A stretch of 5,759 nucleotides of DNA, taken from Chthoniobacter sp. (lineage in GTDB: Bacteria; Verrucomicrobiota; Verrucomicrobiia; Chthoniobacterales; Chthoniobacteraceae). The position numbers and the translations under genes are program-made. This document shows, piece after piece, positions 1 to 5,556 of the stretch (its first letter is position 1; every line of letters begins with the position of its first letter). The stretch lies in contig JANXSB010000687.1 in the NCBI GenBank assembly GCA_025352865.1, forward strand, positions 1-5,759, in the 5' to 3' direction. The notes below the pieces were generated by a model. The model was not told where the DNA came from and ran no database searches. It saw only the letters and a program-made list of their open reading frames with translations.

Positions 1-434
1 AGCTCGGCAGCTATGCCCTCATAGGTCTGCCTGATGACCAGTATCCCGTGAAATTCATCACGTCCGGTGAGTTAAAGACGAACTATCAGATCGTCGTCGC
101 CGGTCGTAACTTCGGCTGCGGCAGCTCGCGCGAACACGCCCCCATCGCCATGGGTGCCGCCGGCGTGCAGGTCGTCGTCGCCGAAAGCTTCGCCCGCATC
201 TTCTTCCGCAACTGCGTCGCCACCGGCGAACTATATCCCTTCGATGCCAAGGAGCGGCTCTGCGACAAAGTAACTACCGGCGACATCGGCACGCTCGACT
301 TCGACAACGACACACTCGCCGTGAACGGCGTGACTTACTCGCTGAAACCCCTCGGCGAAGTCCGCCCCGTCATCGACGCCGGCGGCCTCTTCAACTACGC
401 GCGCCAGAGCGGCATGATCGCGGCAAAAGGCTGA
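1..434 (+). CDS. leuD: 3-isopropylmalate dehydratase small subunit (5' truncated by window edge)
   Basis: Small (swivel-domain) subunit of isopropylmalate isomerase, which with the 4Fe-4S large subunit LeuC converts 2-isopropylmalate to 3-isopropylmalate in cytoplasmic leucine synthesis. The frame is open from base 3 to the TGA at 432-434, giving 143 residues. A GTG at 48 is not the true start, because the residues before it (LGSYALIGLP) are also family sequence, so roughly the first 50 residues lie outside the window. The hallmark GRNFGCGSSREHAP is at visible residues 34-47, followed by AESFARIFFRNCVATGELYP and the C-terminal VIDAGGLFNYARQSGMI. From memory, these blocks match the plant/chloroplast and cyanobacterial-type small subunit better than the E. 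coli type. A related aconitase-family small subunit (homoaconitase or methylthioalkylmalate type) cannot be excluded without seeing the partner gene. The stop lies 5 bp from the stop of the convergent GTPase gene. Confidence 0.93.
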   Translation, partial: LGSYALIGLPDDQYPVKFITSGELKTNYQIVVAGRNFGCGSSREHAPIAMGAAGVQVVVAESFARIFFRNCVATGELYPFDAKERLCDKVTTGDIGTLDFDNDTLAVNGVTYSLKPLGEVRPVIDAGGLFNYARQSGMIAAKG

Positions 435-439
435 TCGCC

Positions 440-1855
440 TCAGACCGAAATCACGCGTAGCCAGTCGCGCAGCACCCTCACGGCAGTTTCCCGACGTTCG
501 TCGTCGAAGCGGCCTTTGCGCATCTCGCGGAAAGTTTTGGCCAGCGCCTTACAGACCGCTTCCCATGCCTGGTCTTTATCCGCGCGTGTCGCTTGGAGCC
601 GCGCCGCCAGAGCCGTGGCGTCGAGCGTTTCCTCGTCCTGCCGCGCGTGCGCCCGGCGGGAAACGCTGACGAAAACGCCGAGCGCCCGGTCGAGCACGAT
701 CCACGGGAAATTGTCGTGCGCGACCGGGCCGGCGGTGAGTTCCGCGCCGACGAGAGCGCGAGAGAAAAGCGGCACCCTGACGGTGAGCTTCGGCGGCGAG
801 TGGCTGCCGGCCAGCGCACCGCCGCCGCCGACCGTTCCGCCCACCAGCGCGCCGAGCCCCCAGGTCGCGCCGCCAAAGAGCAGATCGATCTTGGCCCCGA
901 CGAGCGCCCCGCCGCCGGCACCCGCGGCCACCAGCCGCCAACCGCTCAGGCCAAGCACCGACCACGTCTTTTCCACAAAAAGCCCGTCGCGCAAAAAATC
1001 GGGCGTCGCCGAGTCGCCGACCACGACGCGCCGATGGGCAAACGTGCGCACGATTTCCCGGTGCGCCGCCGTTTCCCTCCCGCTGAGCTTTTCGCGGAAG
1101 CGCTCCTCGATTTCCCGCCGCTGGGTCGCGACGCGGAGCGGATCGCGCAAAGCCTCGGTCTGCTTCAACGTGAGCACATCGGCCAGCGCGTCGATCATCA
1201 CCCGCGCCGTGGTGTCGAGCTTCTCGTCGCGGTCCCGCTGCAGCACCGCGATGGCGGTGCGCAGCCGGGCCTTGCCGGCGAGATCGACCGTGGCCAGCGC
1301 CTCGAGCAGCGCGAGGCGGTTGGTGAAGTCCGCGCGGTGCGCATCGAAGTCGATGACCGTGCTGAAATTCTGCCGCAGCCGCGCCTCCCACACGCCGCGA
1401 TGGCGTGGCTCGCCGGTCTGATTGAGCAGCGCGATGCGCGGTGAGCCGGTGAGCCGCAAAATTTTCACCTCGGCCTCATGCCGCGGCTCCAACGGCTGCG
1501 AGACATCCACCACGTAGAGCAGCGCGGAGCCGGCCAGCACCGGTTCGAGCAGCCGGCATTCGTTCACGAAAAACCGGTCGTCGCGATGCCGCTCCACGAA
1601 TTTCCGAAACACCGCCAGCGGTTCCCGATGCGTGTCCGCCTCCTCCAATTCACGCAGCGCTTCGCGGGCATTTTGAAAGCCGGGGGTATCGACGAATTCA
1701 AACAGGTCGCGCACGCGGAAGCGCTGGCAGCAGGTGGTCGTCGGGAACGCGCCGATGCCCACGGAATCATCCTCCGCGAGGGTGGCGACGACGGAGGACT
1801 TGCCGTGGTTCACGTCCCCGAGGATGGCGATGACGGGCAGGTCGGCAGCGCTCAT
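440..1855 (-). CDS. Era/dynamin-like GTPase with DUF3482-type C-terminal region
   Basis: A predicted 471-residue GTP-binding protein. The N-terminal G domain shows a Walker A/G1 motif GDVNHGKSS (residues 13-21), a G2 threonine cluster (39-41), G3 DTPG (56-59) and a G4 position NQTG (145-148), where the usual NKxD aspartate and lysine are absent. A helical, charged middle (about 190-290) is followed by a hydrophobic glycine-rich stretch (about 304-350) that resembles a glycine zipper and may insert into or lie on a membrane, then a mixed C-terminal domain. This architecture fits the GTPase/DUF3482 family as I remember it; the cellular role is not known to me. The start chosen is the ATG at 1855, which overlaps the stop of the upstream DUF2868 gene as ATGA. 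A second in-frame ATG at 1924 would add 23 residues with no G-domain similarity and overlap the neighbour by 73 bp. No Shine-Dalgarno is visible, so translation probably depends on coupling to the upstream gene. Confidence 0.88.
   Translation of the reverse strand: MSAADLPVIAILGDVNHGKSSVVATLAEDDSVGIGAFPTTTCCQRFRVRDLFEFVDTPGFQNAREALRELEEADTHREPLAVFRKFVERHRDDRFFVNECRLLEPVLAGSALLYVVDVSQPLEPRHEAEVKILRLTGSPRIALLNQTGEPRHRGVWEARLRQNFSTVIDFDAHRADFTNRLALLEALATVDLAGKARLRTAIAVLQRDRDEKLDTTARVMIDALADVLTLKQTEALRDPLRVATQRREIEERFREKLSGRETAAHREIVRTFAHRRVVVGDSATPDFLRDGLFVEKTWSVLGLSGWRLVAAGAGGGALVGAKIDLLFGGATWGLGALVGGTVGGGGALAGSHSPPKLTVRVPLFSRALVGAELTAGPVAHDNFPWIVLDRALGVFVSVSRRAHARQDEETLDATALAARLQATRADKDQAWEAVCKALAKTFREMRKGRFDDERRETAVRVLRDWLRVISV
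1852..1855 (-). other. ATGA stop/start overlap (translational coupling)
   Basis: On the minus strand ATGA joins the start codon of the GTPase gene to the TGA stop of the DUF2868 gene. No Shine-Dalgarno-like purine run lies in the 25 bases before it. This supports one transcript and termination-reinitiation, so the two proteins are probably made together. Confidence 0.8.
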
Positions 1856-3354
1856 GGCGTGAGTGAAAACGTCGCGCAGTCCGGCATTTCCGCCTGCGTG
1901 AAATCGCGCCAGTAGCCCGCCCATCCGGGTGCCGGGGCGGTGGCGCGACCGTCCGCATCGAGTGCCACCACGAGAAAAAATCCGGCCGGCGGAACGGCGG
2001 GGCCGAGCGCGCGGAGCCGCTCGACGAATTGCGCAAACGCCGTGAACGCGGTGAACGGCGCGGGCACGGCGATGAGCCAGCGCGGAGCCCCGGTCAGCGC
2101 GGCGGCGAACCGCGCGAACGCGGCCTCATTGCCGCTGGGGAAATCGATCTCGGCGGTTTCCACGCAAGCGATCTGCCACCCGAATTGCGTTTCCACCCAG
2201 CGCTCGATCTCCGCGCGGACGCCGCCCAGCGGAGCGGCGATGAGCACGCAGCCCGGCTCCGCGCGGCGCGGCGCGGCGGCGAAGGAAGCGGTGCCGGACG
2301 ACGGCAGATTGTCCCGGTGCGCGCGTTCGCCCTGGATCACCGGGCCCATCAGACGCTGCCAGGCCGCCTTGTGTCGCGGTTCATCGAAACTCACGCGCCC
2401 GAGCGCCGCGCGCAGCCGCGTCCAAAACCAGAGCCAGAGCAGCGCGCGGGGCAGGAGACCGTACCCGAGAATGACGCCCGCGAGCCACCGCCACCATGAG
2501 GCCGTCGCCGTGGGATCCAATGCCGCCACGCCGGATTGATAGTGAAACCAACTGTGCCCGACCTGAGCGAGCGTCGGGCATGCGTCGGGAGCGAACCACG
2601 TCCACGGCATCGCTACCAGCCGCACTGCGGTGTGCATGCCGAGCGGGCTTTCGGCCCATGTGGATTCCCAGCCGAAGGCCACATCGGTGAAGAACACGCG
2701 CAGGAGCAGCGCGGCGAGCGCGCCGAGATTCCACGCGAGACCAAAGCCCTGCAACGCCAGCCACGGCGGCCAGCGGAGCAACTGCAGATTGCGACCCGCG
2801 AGCTGGCGCAGGGCCACGGTTTCGGCGCGCAGGCGCAGGCGCTGTTCGCCGGTCAAATGTTCGCCTGCGCCGGCCAGCCATTGGCCGAGCCGCTCGCCGA
2901 GCCGCACGAGCAGCCGCCCCGCCGCGGAGCGCAGGCCGCGCGCGAGCGTGACGACCAGCGTCCACGCCAGAAACAGCCACTGCACGCCGACGATCATCGC
3001 GAGGAAAACGGCGACGTTCACCGGCCGCGCGCCGGCGTAATAGAGCGCCCCGCCGGCCACGGCGAAGCCAAGCACCAGCCCCGCGAAGACCGCTCCCGCG
3101 GCGAACGCGCGCCATCCTCCGGTCAGCCAGGTGCCAGGCAGCGGTTCGCCTGCGCGCCGGGCCGCCAGCCAGCGGTGGAAAACGACGGCGCGTTCGCCAT
3201 CTTCGCCGGGAGTCAGATCCGGCGCGATTTTTTCGCGCCACAATCCCGCGTCGCGCCGGGCGGCGGCCTGCGGATCATCGGCGCGTTCATCGGCAGCGAC
3301 GAGCGCCTCGAAGTCGAGCACGTCGGCGAGAGTCCAGTTGGTGGAGCGGCGCAC
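1852..3354 (-). CDS. DUF2868-type membrane protein, partner of the downstream GTPase
   Basis: A 500-residue predicted integral membrane protein of unknown function. An N-terminal cytosolic stretch (about 1-80) is rich in charge and alanine. Four hydrophobic segments are visible: about 82-107, 112-138, 198-222 and 288-312. The second and third are separated by an arginine-rich amphipathic helix region (about 139-195), and the third and fourth by a loop of about 65 residues containing several Trp and two Cys. The C-terminal 130 residues (about 368-500) alternate hydrophobic strands (CVLIAAPLGG, RWLIAVPAPF, GFFLVVALDAD) with helices, like a Rossmann-type domain lacking a P-loop. Family assignment rests on this layout plus the adjacent DUF3482 GTPase, a pairing I recall from proteobacteria such as Pseudomonas. 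The start is a GTG two codons after an in-frame TAG, so no longer N-terminus is possible. No Shine-Dalgarno is seen; an internal GTG at residue 12 is an alternative start. The gene is first in a two-gene minus-strand operon. Confidence 0.82.
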   Translation of the reverse strand: MRRSTNWTLADVLDFEALVAADERADDPQAAARRDAGLWREKIAPDLTPGEDGERAVVFHRWLAARRAGEPLPGTWLTGGWRAFAAGAVFAGLVLGFAVAGGALYYAGARPVNVAVFLAMIVGVQWLFLAWTLVVTLARGLRSAAGRLLVRLGERLGQWLAGAGEHLTGEQRLRLRAETVALRQLAGRNLQLLRWPPWLALQGFGLAWNLGALAALLLRVFFTDVAFGWESTWAESPLGMHTAVRLVAMPWTWFAPDACPTLAQVGHSWFHYQSGVAALDPTATASWWRWLAGVILGYGLLPRALLWLWFWTRLRAALGRVSFDEPRHKAAWQRLMGPVIQGERAHRDNLPSSGTASFAAAPRRAEPGCVLIAAPLGGVRAEIERWVETQFGWQIACVETAEIDFPSGNEAAFARFAAALTGAPRWLIAVPAPFTAFTAFAQFVERLRALGPAVPPAGFFLVVALDADGRATAPAPGWAGYWRDFTQAEMPDCATFSLTP

Positions 3355-3357
3355 CGG

Positions 3358-3465
3358 CTAGAGGTAGTTTTCGCGCCGGGGGATGTCAGCCAGAAACTCC
3401 CAGCGCCGGGATTTCAGCCGGCGACAAATCCTTTTTCTCTTCCCGCAGCATCGGCGCATCCGCAT
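3358..3465 (-). CDS. Possible small basic leader peptide upstream of the DUF2868 gene
   Basis: A 35-codon frame starts at an ATG at 3465 (or 3459) and ends in TAG at 3360-3358, three bases before the GTG of the DUF2868 gene. That spacing would allow reinitiation. The predicted peptide is strongly basic, with Arg/Lys throughout, and ends EFLADIPRRENYL. The C-terminal codons look like the codon use of the neighbouring genes; the first half uses AGA, AAA and AGG, which the neighbours use little. Part of the frame is made of two imperfect copies of a GGCTGAAATCC-type sequence. It could equally be an untranslated leader in which a stop happens to fall near the start. I recognise no family. Confidence 0.2.
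   Translation of the reverse strand: MRMRRCCGKRKRICRRLKSRRWEFLADIPRRENYL
3373..3419. repeat. Imperfect 30-bp-period direct repeat in the divergent intergenic gap
   Basis: GCGCCGGGGGATGTCAGCC at 3373-3391 and GCGCCGGGATTTCAGCC at 3403-3419 are near-copies differing by a two-base gap and one substitution, with their starts 30 bp apart. They lie between the divergent DUF2868 and hydrolase genes, where a regulator could bind two helical turns plus a little apart, but they may be a chance or decayed tandem duplication. No convincing -35/-10 boxes were found in the 122-bp gap on either strand. Confidence 0.3.
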
Positions 3466-3476
3466 CCTCGCCCGCC

Positions 3477-4358
3477 ATGAAGCGCGCACTTTTCTCCCTC
3501 CTCCTCGCCACCCTCATCACGCTCCGCATCGCCGCGGCGGATCTCGCCATCCCGGACAACGTGACCTTCGAGCGTGGCGTGGAATTTTCCAACCCCACCG
3601 GCCAGCCGCTCCAGCTCGACATCGCTGCGCCGAAGGAAGGCGCCGGCCCGTTTCCCGCCGTCCTCTGCATCCACGGCGGCGGCTTCCGCGCTGGCACGCG
3701 CGACGGCTACGACGGCCTGTGCGTGCAGCTCGCGCAGCGCGGCTACGTGGCCGCCACCGTCACCTACCGCCTCTCGCCCGGCGCGCAGTTTCCCGCCGCG
3801 GTGCATGATTGCAAAGCCGCCGTCCGCTGGCTGCGCGCGAACGCCGCGAAGTATCGCCTCGACCCCGCGCGCATCGGCGCGACCGGCGGCTCGGCGGGCG
3901 GGCATCTCGCGCTTTTCCTCGGCGTTACCGCGGGCGTGCCCGAGTTCGAGGGGGAGGGGAATGCGGCCCAATCCAGTGCCGTCGCGTGCGTCGTCAGTTT
4001 CAGCGGCCCGACCGATTTCACCAAGTCCTACGGCAAGAGCGTGGATGCCGCGGAAGTGCTCCCGCTTTTCTTCGGCGGCGACCTCACCACGAAACTCCGC
4101 GAGCACATCCACGGCAGCCCGCTCAACTGGGTCACGCCGCACGCCGCGCCCACGCTCTGCATCCACGGCACCGCCGACCCCTACGTGGCCTACGAGCAGG
4201 CGCAGTGGATCGTCGAGCGGATGAAAGCGAGCGCCGTCCCCGCCGACCTCCTCACCCTCGAAGGTGCCGGCCACGGCTTCAAAGGCGAGGACGCCGCGAA
4301 GGCCCAGGACGCCATGTTCGCGTTCTTCGACAAGTGGCTGAAACCGGCGGCGAAATAG
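3477..4358 (+). CDS. Exported alpha/beta-hydrolase (BD-FAE / carboxylesterase type)
   Basis: A 293-residue serine hydrolase, probably acting on an ester or an acetyl/feruloyl group outside the cytoplasm; the substrate cannot be read from sequence. A signal peptide is clear: KR at residues 2-3, hydrophobic core about 4-16, and an Ala-Ala-Ala site before Asp22. The oxyanion motif HGGGF is at 66-70, a YRLSPGAQFPAA block at 97-108, and the nucleophile elbow GGSAGG at 137-142 with Ser139. The acid is probably Asp234 in HGTADPYV, and the base His266 in GAGHGF. The catalytic set is therefore complete. The last strands and helix are present and the length is normal for the family. The ATG at 3477 is chosen because it places the signal peptide at the terminus; no Shine-Dalgarno precedes it. 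Divergent from the DUF2868 gene and convergent with gpsA, it appears to be a single-gene unit. Prolyl-oligopeptidase-like or acetylxylan esterase activity are alternatives. Confidence 0.9.
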   Translation: MKRALFSLLLATLITLRIAAADLAIPDNVTFERGVEFSNPTGQPLQLDIAAPKEGAGPFPAVLCIHGGGFRAGTRDGYDGLCVQLAQRGYVAATVTYRLSPGAQFPAAVHDCKAAVRWLRANAAKYRLDPARIGATGGSAGGHLALFLGVTAGVPEFEGEGNAAQSSAVACVVSFSGPTDFTKSYGKSVDAAEVLPLFFGGDLTTKLREHIHGSPLNWVTPHAAPTLCIHGTADPYVAYEQAQWIVERMKASAVPADLLTLEGAGHGFKGEDAAKAQDAMFAFFDKWLKPAAK

Positions 4359-4385
4359 ACCGCTCGCAGGTGAAAATACTGGCTC

Positions 4386-4407
4386 CCGCACTCCGGCCGG
4401 TGGGTGG
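4386..4407. terminator. Imperfect GC-rich hairpin between convergent genes
   Basis: In the 65-bp gap between the hydrolase stop and the gpsA stop, CCGCACTCC can pair with GGTGGGTGG around a GGCC loop, with two internal mismatches and one G-T pair. Neither side has a T-run, so it does not meet the usual intrinsic terminator pattern. It is the only structure seen here that could end the two converging transcripts. Confidence 0.2.
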
Positions 4408-4423
4408 ATTCCTTGGGATCGCT

Positions 4424-5428
4424 CTACTCCGCGCCCACTTCGCGGCCCATGAGGTTGGCCATCGCGGCGCGGGGGGAGATGGTACCGTCGAGGAGGGCGC
4501 GCATCTGGGTGATGATCGGCGTGTCGATGCCGTGGCGCTGGGCGACCTCGTGGGCGCTGTAGGTCGTTGGCACGCCCTCGGCGACCATGTTCATCGAGGC
4601 CACGATGTCGGCGAGCCGCTCGCCGCGGCCGAGGCGTTCACCGACGGCGCGGTTGCGGCTGTGTTTGGAAAAACAGGTGACCATGAGATCGCCGAGGCCG
4701 CTGAGTCCCTGGAAAGTCTCGCGCCGCCCGCCGAGCGCGGTGCCGAGGCGGGTGAGTTCGTTGAGCGCGCGGGTGACGAGCGCGGCTTTGGAGTTGTCGC
4801 CGAGGCCGAGGCCGTCGCTCACGCCGGCGGCGAGGGCGAAGATGTTTTTCAGCGCGCCGCCGAGTTCGATGCCGGCCACATCATCGCTCGTGTAGGCGCG
4901 GAAGAAGGGCGTGGAGAAGGCCTGCTGGAGCCGTTTCGCGAGCGCGGCATCGGCGCAGCCGAGGACGAGCGCGGTGGGTTTTTGCCGCGCCACTTCTTCC
5001 GCGTGGCTGGGCCCGGAAAGCACGCCGACGGGATTGCGCGGAAAACATTCCGCGATGATCTCACTCATCCGCAGCCCGCTCCCGCGCTCCACACCCTTCG
5101 TGCAGGAAAGCAGCGCCGCATCTTCGCGCAGCCCGACGGTCGAAAGCCGCGAGGCGACTTCGCGAATCGCCTTGGACGGCGTGACGAGCAGGACGAGATC
5201 GCACGCGCGCAGGTCGTCGAGCTCGTGGGTGAAACGCAGCTTCTCCGGCAGCGCGACGCCGGGGAGATACGCGGCGTTTTCCCGCGCCGCAGCGACGCGC
5301 GCGATGTGCGCCGCGTCATGGCCCCAGATCGTGACGGGCAGATGATTCCCGAGCGGCGGAAAGGCGAGAGCCGTGCCCCAGCTCCCCGCTCCGACGATGC
5401 CGACATTGCTCAAAGGTTTGGCCGTCAT
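4424..5428 (-). CDS. gpsA: NAD(P)+-dependent glycerol-3-phosphate dehydrogenase
   Basis: A cytoplasmic enzyme of 334 residues that reduces dihydroxyacetone phosphate to sn-glycerol-3-phosphate, the backbone for phospholipids. The Rossmann nucleotide motif GAGSWG is at residues 13-18. Further family blocks are CTKG (109-112), GPSHAEE (139-145), GGALKN (190-195) with the expected catalytic Lys194, GLSGLGDLMVT (241-251), SRNR (257-260) and the C-terminal LMGRE. Length is normal. The start chosen is the ATG at 5428, which begins MTAKPLSNVGIVGAGSWG; an in-frame GTG at 5458 would only add residues encoded by the adjacent repeat. The leader shows no Shine-Dalgarno, only an A-run ending in the ATG. 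One oddity: residues 23-28 read FPPLGN, placing two prolines in the first Rossmann helix, where most homologues have leucines. It follows plsY on the same strand, whose product uses its product as substrate. Confidence 0.96.
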   Translation of the reverse strand: MTAKPLSNVGIVGAGSWGTALAFPPLGNHLPVTIWGHDAAHIARVAAARENAAYLPGVALPEKLRFTHELDDLRACDLVLLVTPSKAIREVASRLSTVGLREDAALLSCTKGVERGSGLRMSEIIAECFPRNPVGVLSGPSHAEEVARQKPTALVLGCADAALAKRLQQAFSTPFFRAYTSDDVAGIELGGALKNIFALAAGVSDGLGLGDNSKAALVTRALNELTRLGTALGGRRETFQGLSGLGDLMVTCFSKHSRNRAVGERLGRGERLADIVASMNMVAEGVPTTYSAHEVAQRHGIDTPIITQMRALLDGTISPRAAMANLMGREVGAE

Positions 5429-5434
5429 TTTTTG

Positions 5435-5556
5435 GTCCACGAAAAACACGGAAGGCACGAAAAATCCAGCCGCCGAACATCGTCTTTGGTCGTGCGCTCA
5501 GCGAAGGCGCAGGATCGGAAGAATTCGTTTCGTGTCATTTCGTGTCTTTCGTGGAC
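5435..5556. repeat. Inverted-repeat intergenic element with 9-nt periodic arms
   Basis: The left arm 5435-5462 holds three 9-nt units (TCCACGAAA, AACACGGAA, GGCACGAAA). The right arm 5528-5556 is nearly its reverse complement, with units TTTCGTGGA and TTTCGTGTC and one 10-nt unit TTTCGTGTCA. About 25 of 28 positions match with one single-base gap. The 65-bp centre carries a smaller inverted repeat, TGCGC at 5493-5497 and GCGCA at 5507-5511. It encodes no transposase, and no target duplication was identified. From memory, similar GTCCACGAAAGACACG-type palindromes are common between genes in Verrucomicrobiota, so this is probably a dispersed REP/MITE-like element. In the plsY-gpsA transcript it could form a long hairpin. 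It contains the plsY stop codon and ends 7 bases before the gpsA start. There is no T-run after the stem on either strand, so it is not a typical terminator. Confidence 0.75.

Noticed and set aside
516..1444. Two overlapping + strand frames of about 300 codons opposite the GTPase
   Set aside because: Both are compositionally biased shadows, and the minus strand carries clear G-domain motifs.
1856..1924. Upstream ATG start for the GTPase, adding 23 residues
   Set aside because: The ATGA overlap at 1852-1855 gives a start immediately before the first strand of the G domain; the extension would overlap the DUF2868 coding end and has no family match.
2039..2062. Short 9-nt tandem duplication (FTAFTAF in the DUF2868 protein)
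   Set aside because: Two copies only, in frame and within a coding region; it looks like minor local slippage.
2536..3480. A 314-codon + strand frame antisense to the DUF2868 gene
   Set aside because: Low-complexity Arg/Pro/Gln-rich translation with no domain; the opposite strand has hydrophobic membrane segments and a coherent family layout.
3414..4391. A 325-codon minus-strand frame opposite the hydrolase
   Set aside because: The + strand encodes a complete catalytic triad and a signal peptide; the antisense translation has no recognisable motif.
5429..5458. GTG start giving gpsA ten extra residues
   Set aside because: The extension is encoded by the repeat's left arm, and the ATG at 5428 fits the normal GpsA N-terminus.
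5435..5556. CRISPR-like array or intrinsic terminator
   Set aside because: The units are 9 nt and arranged as an inverted pair without spacers, and no T-run follows the stem on either strand.
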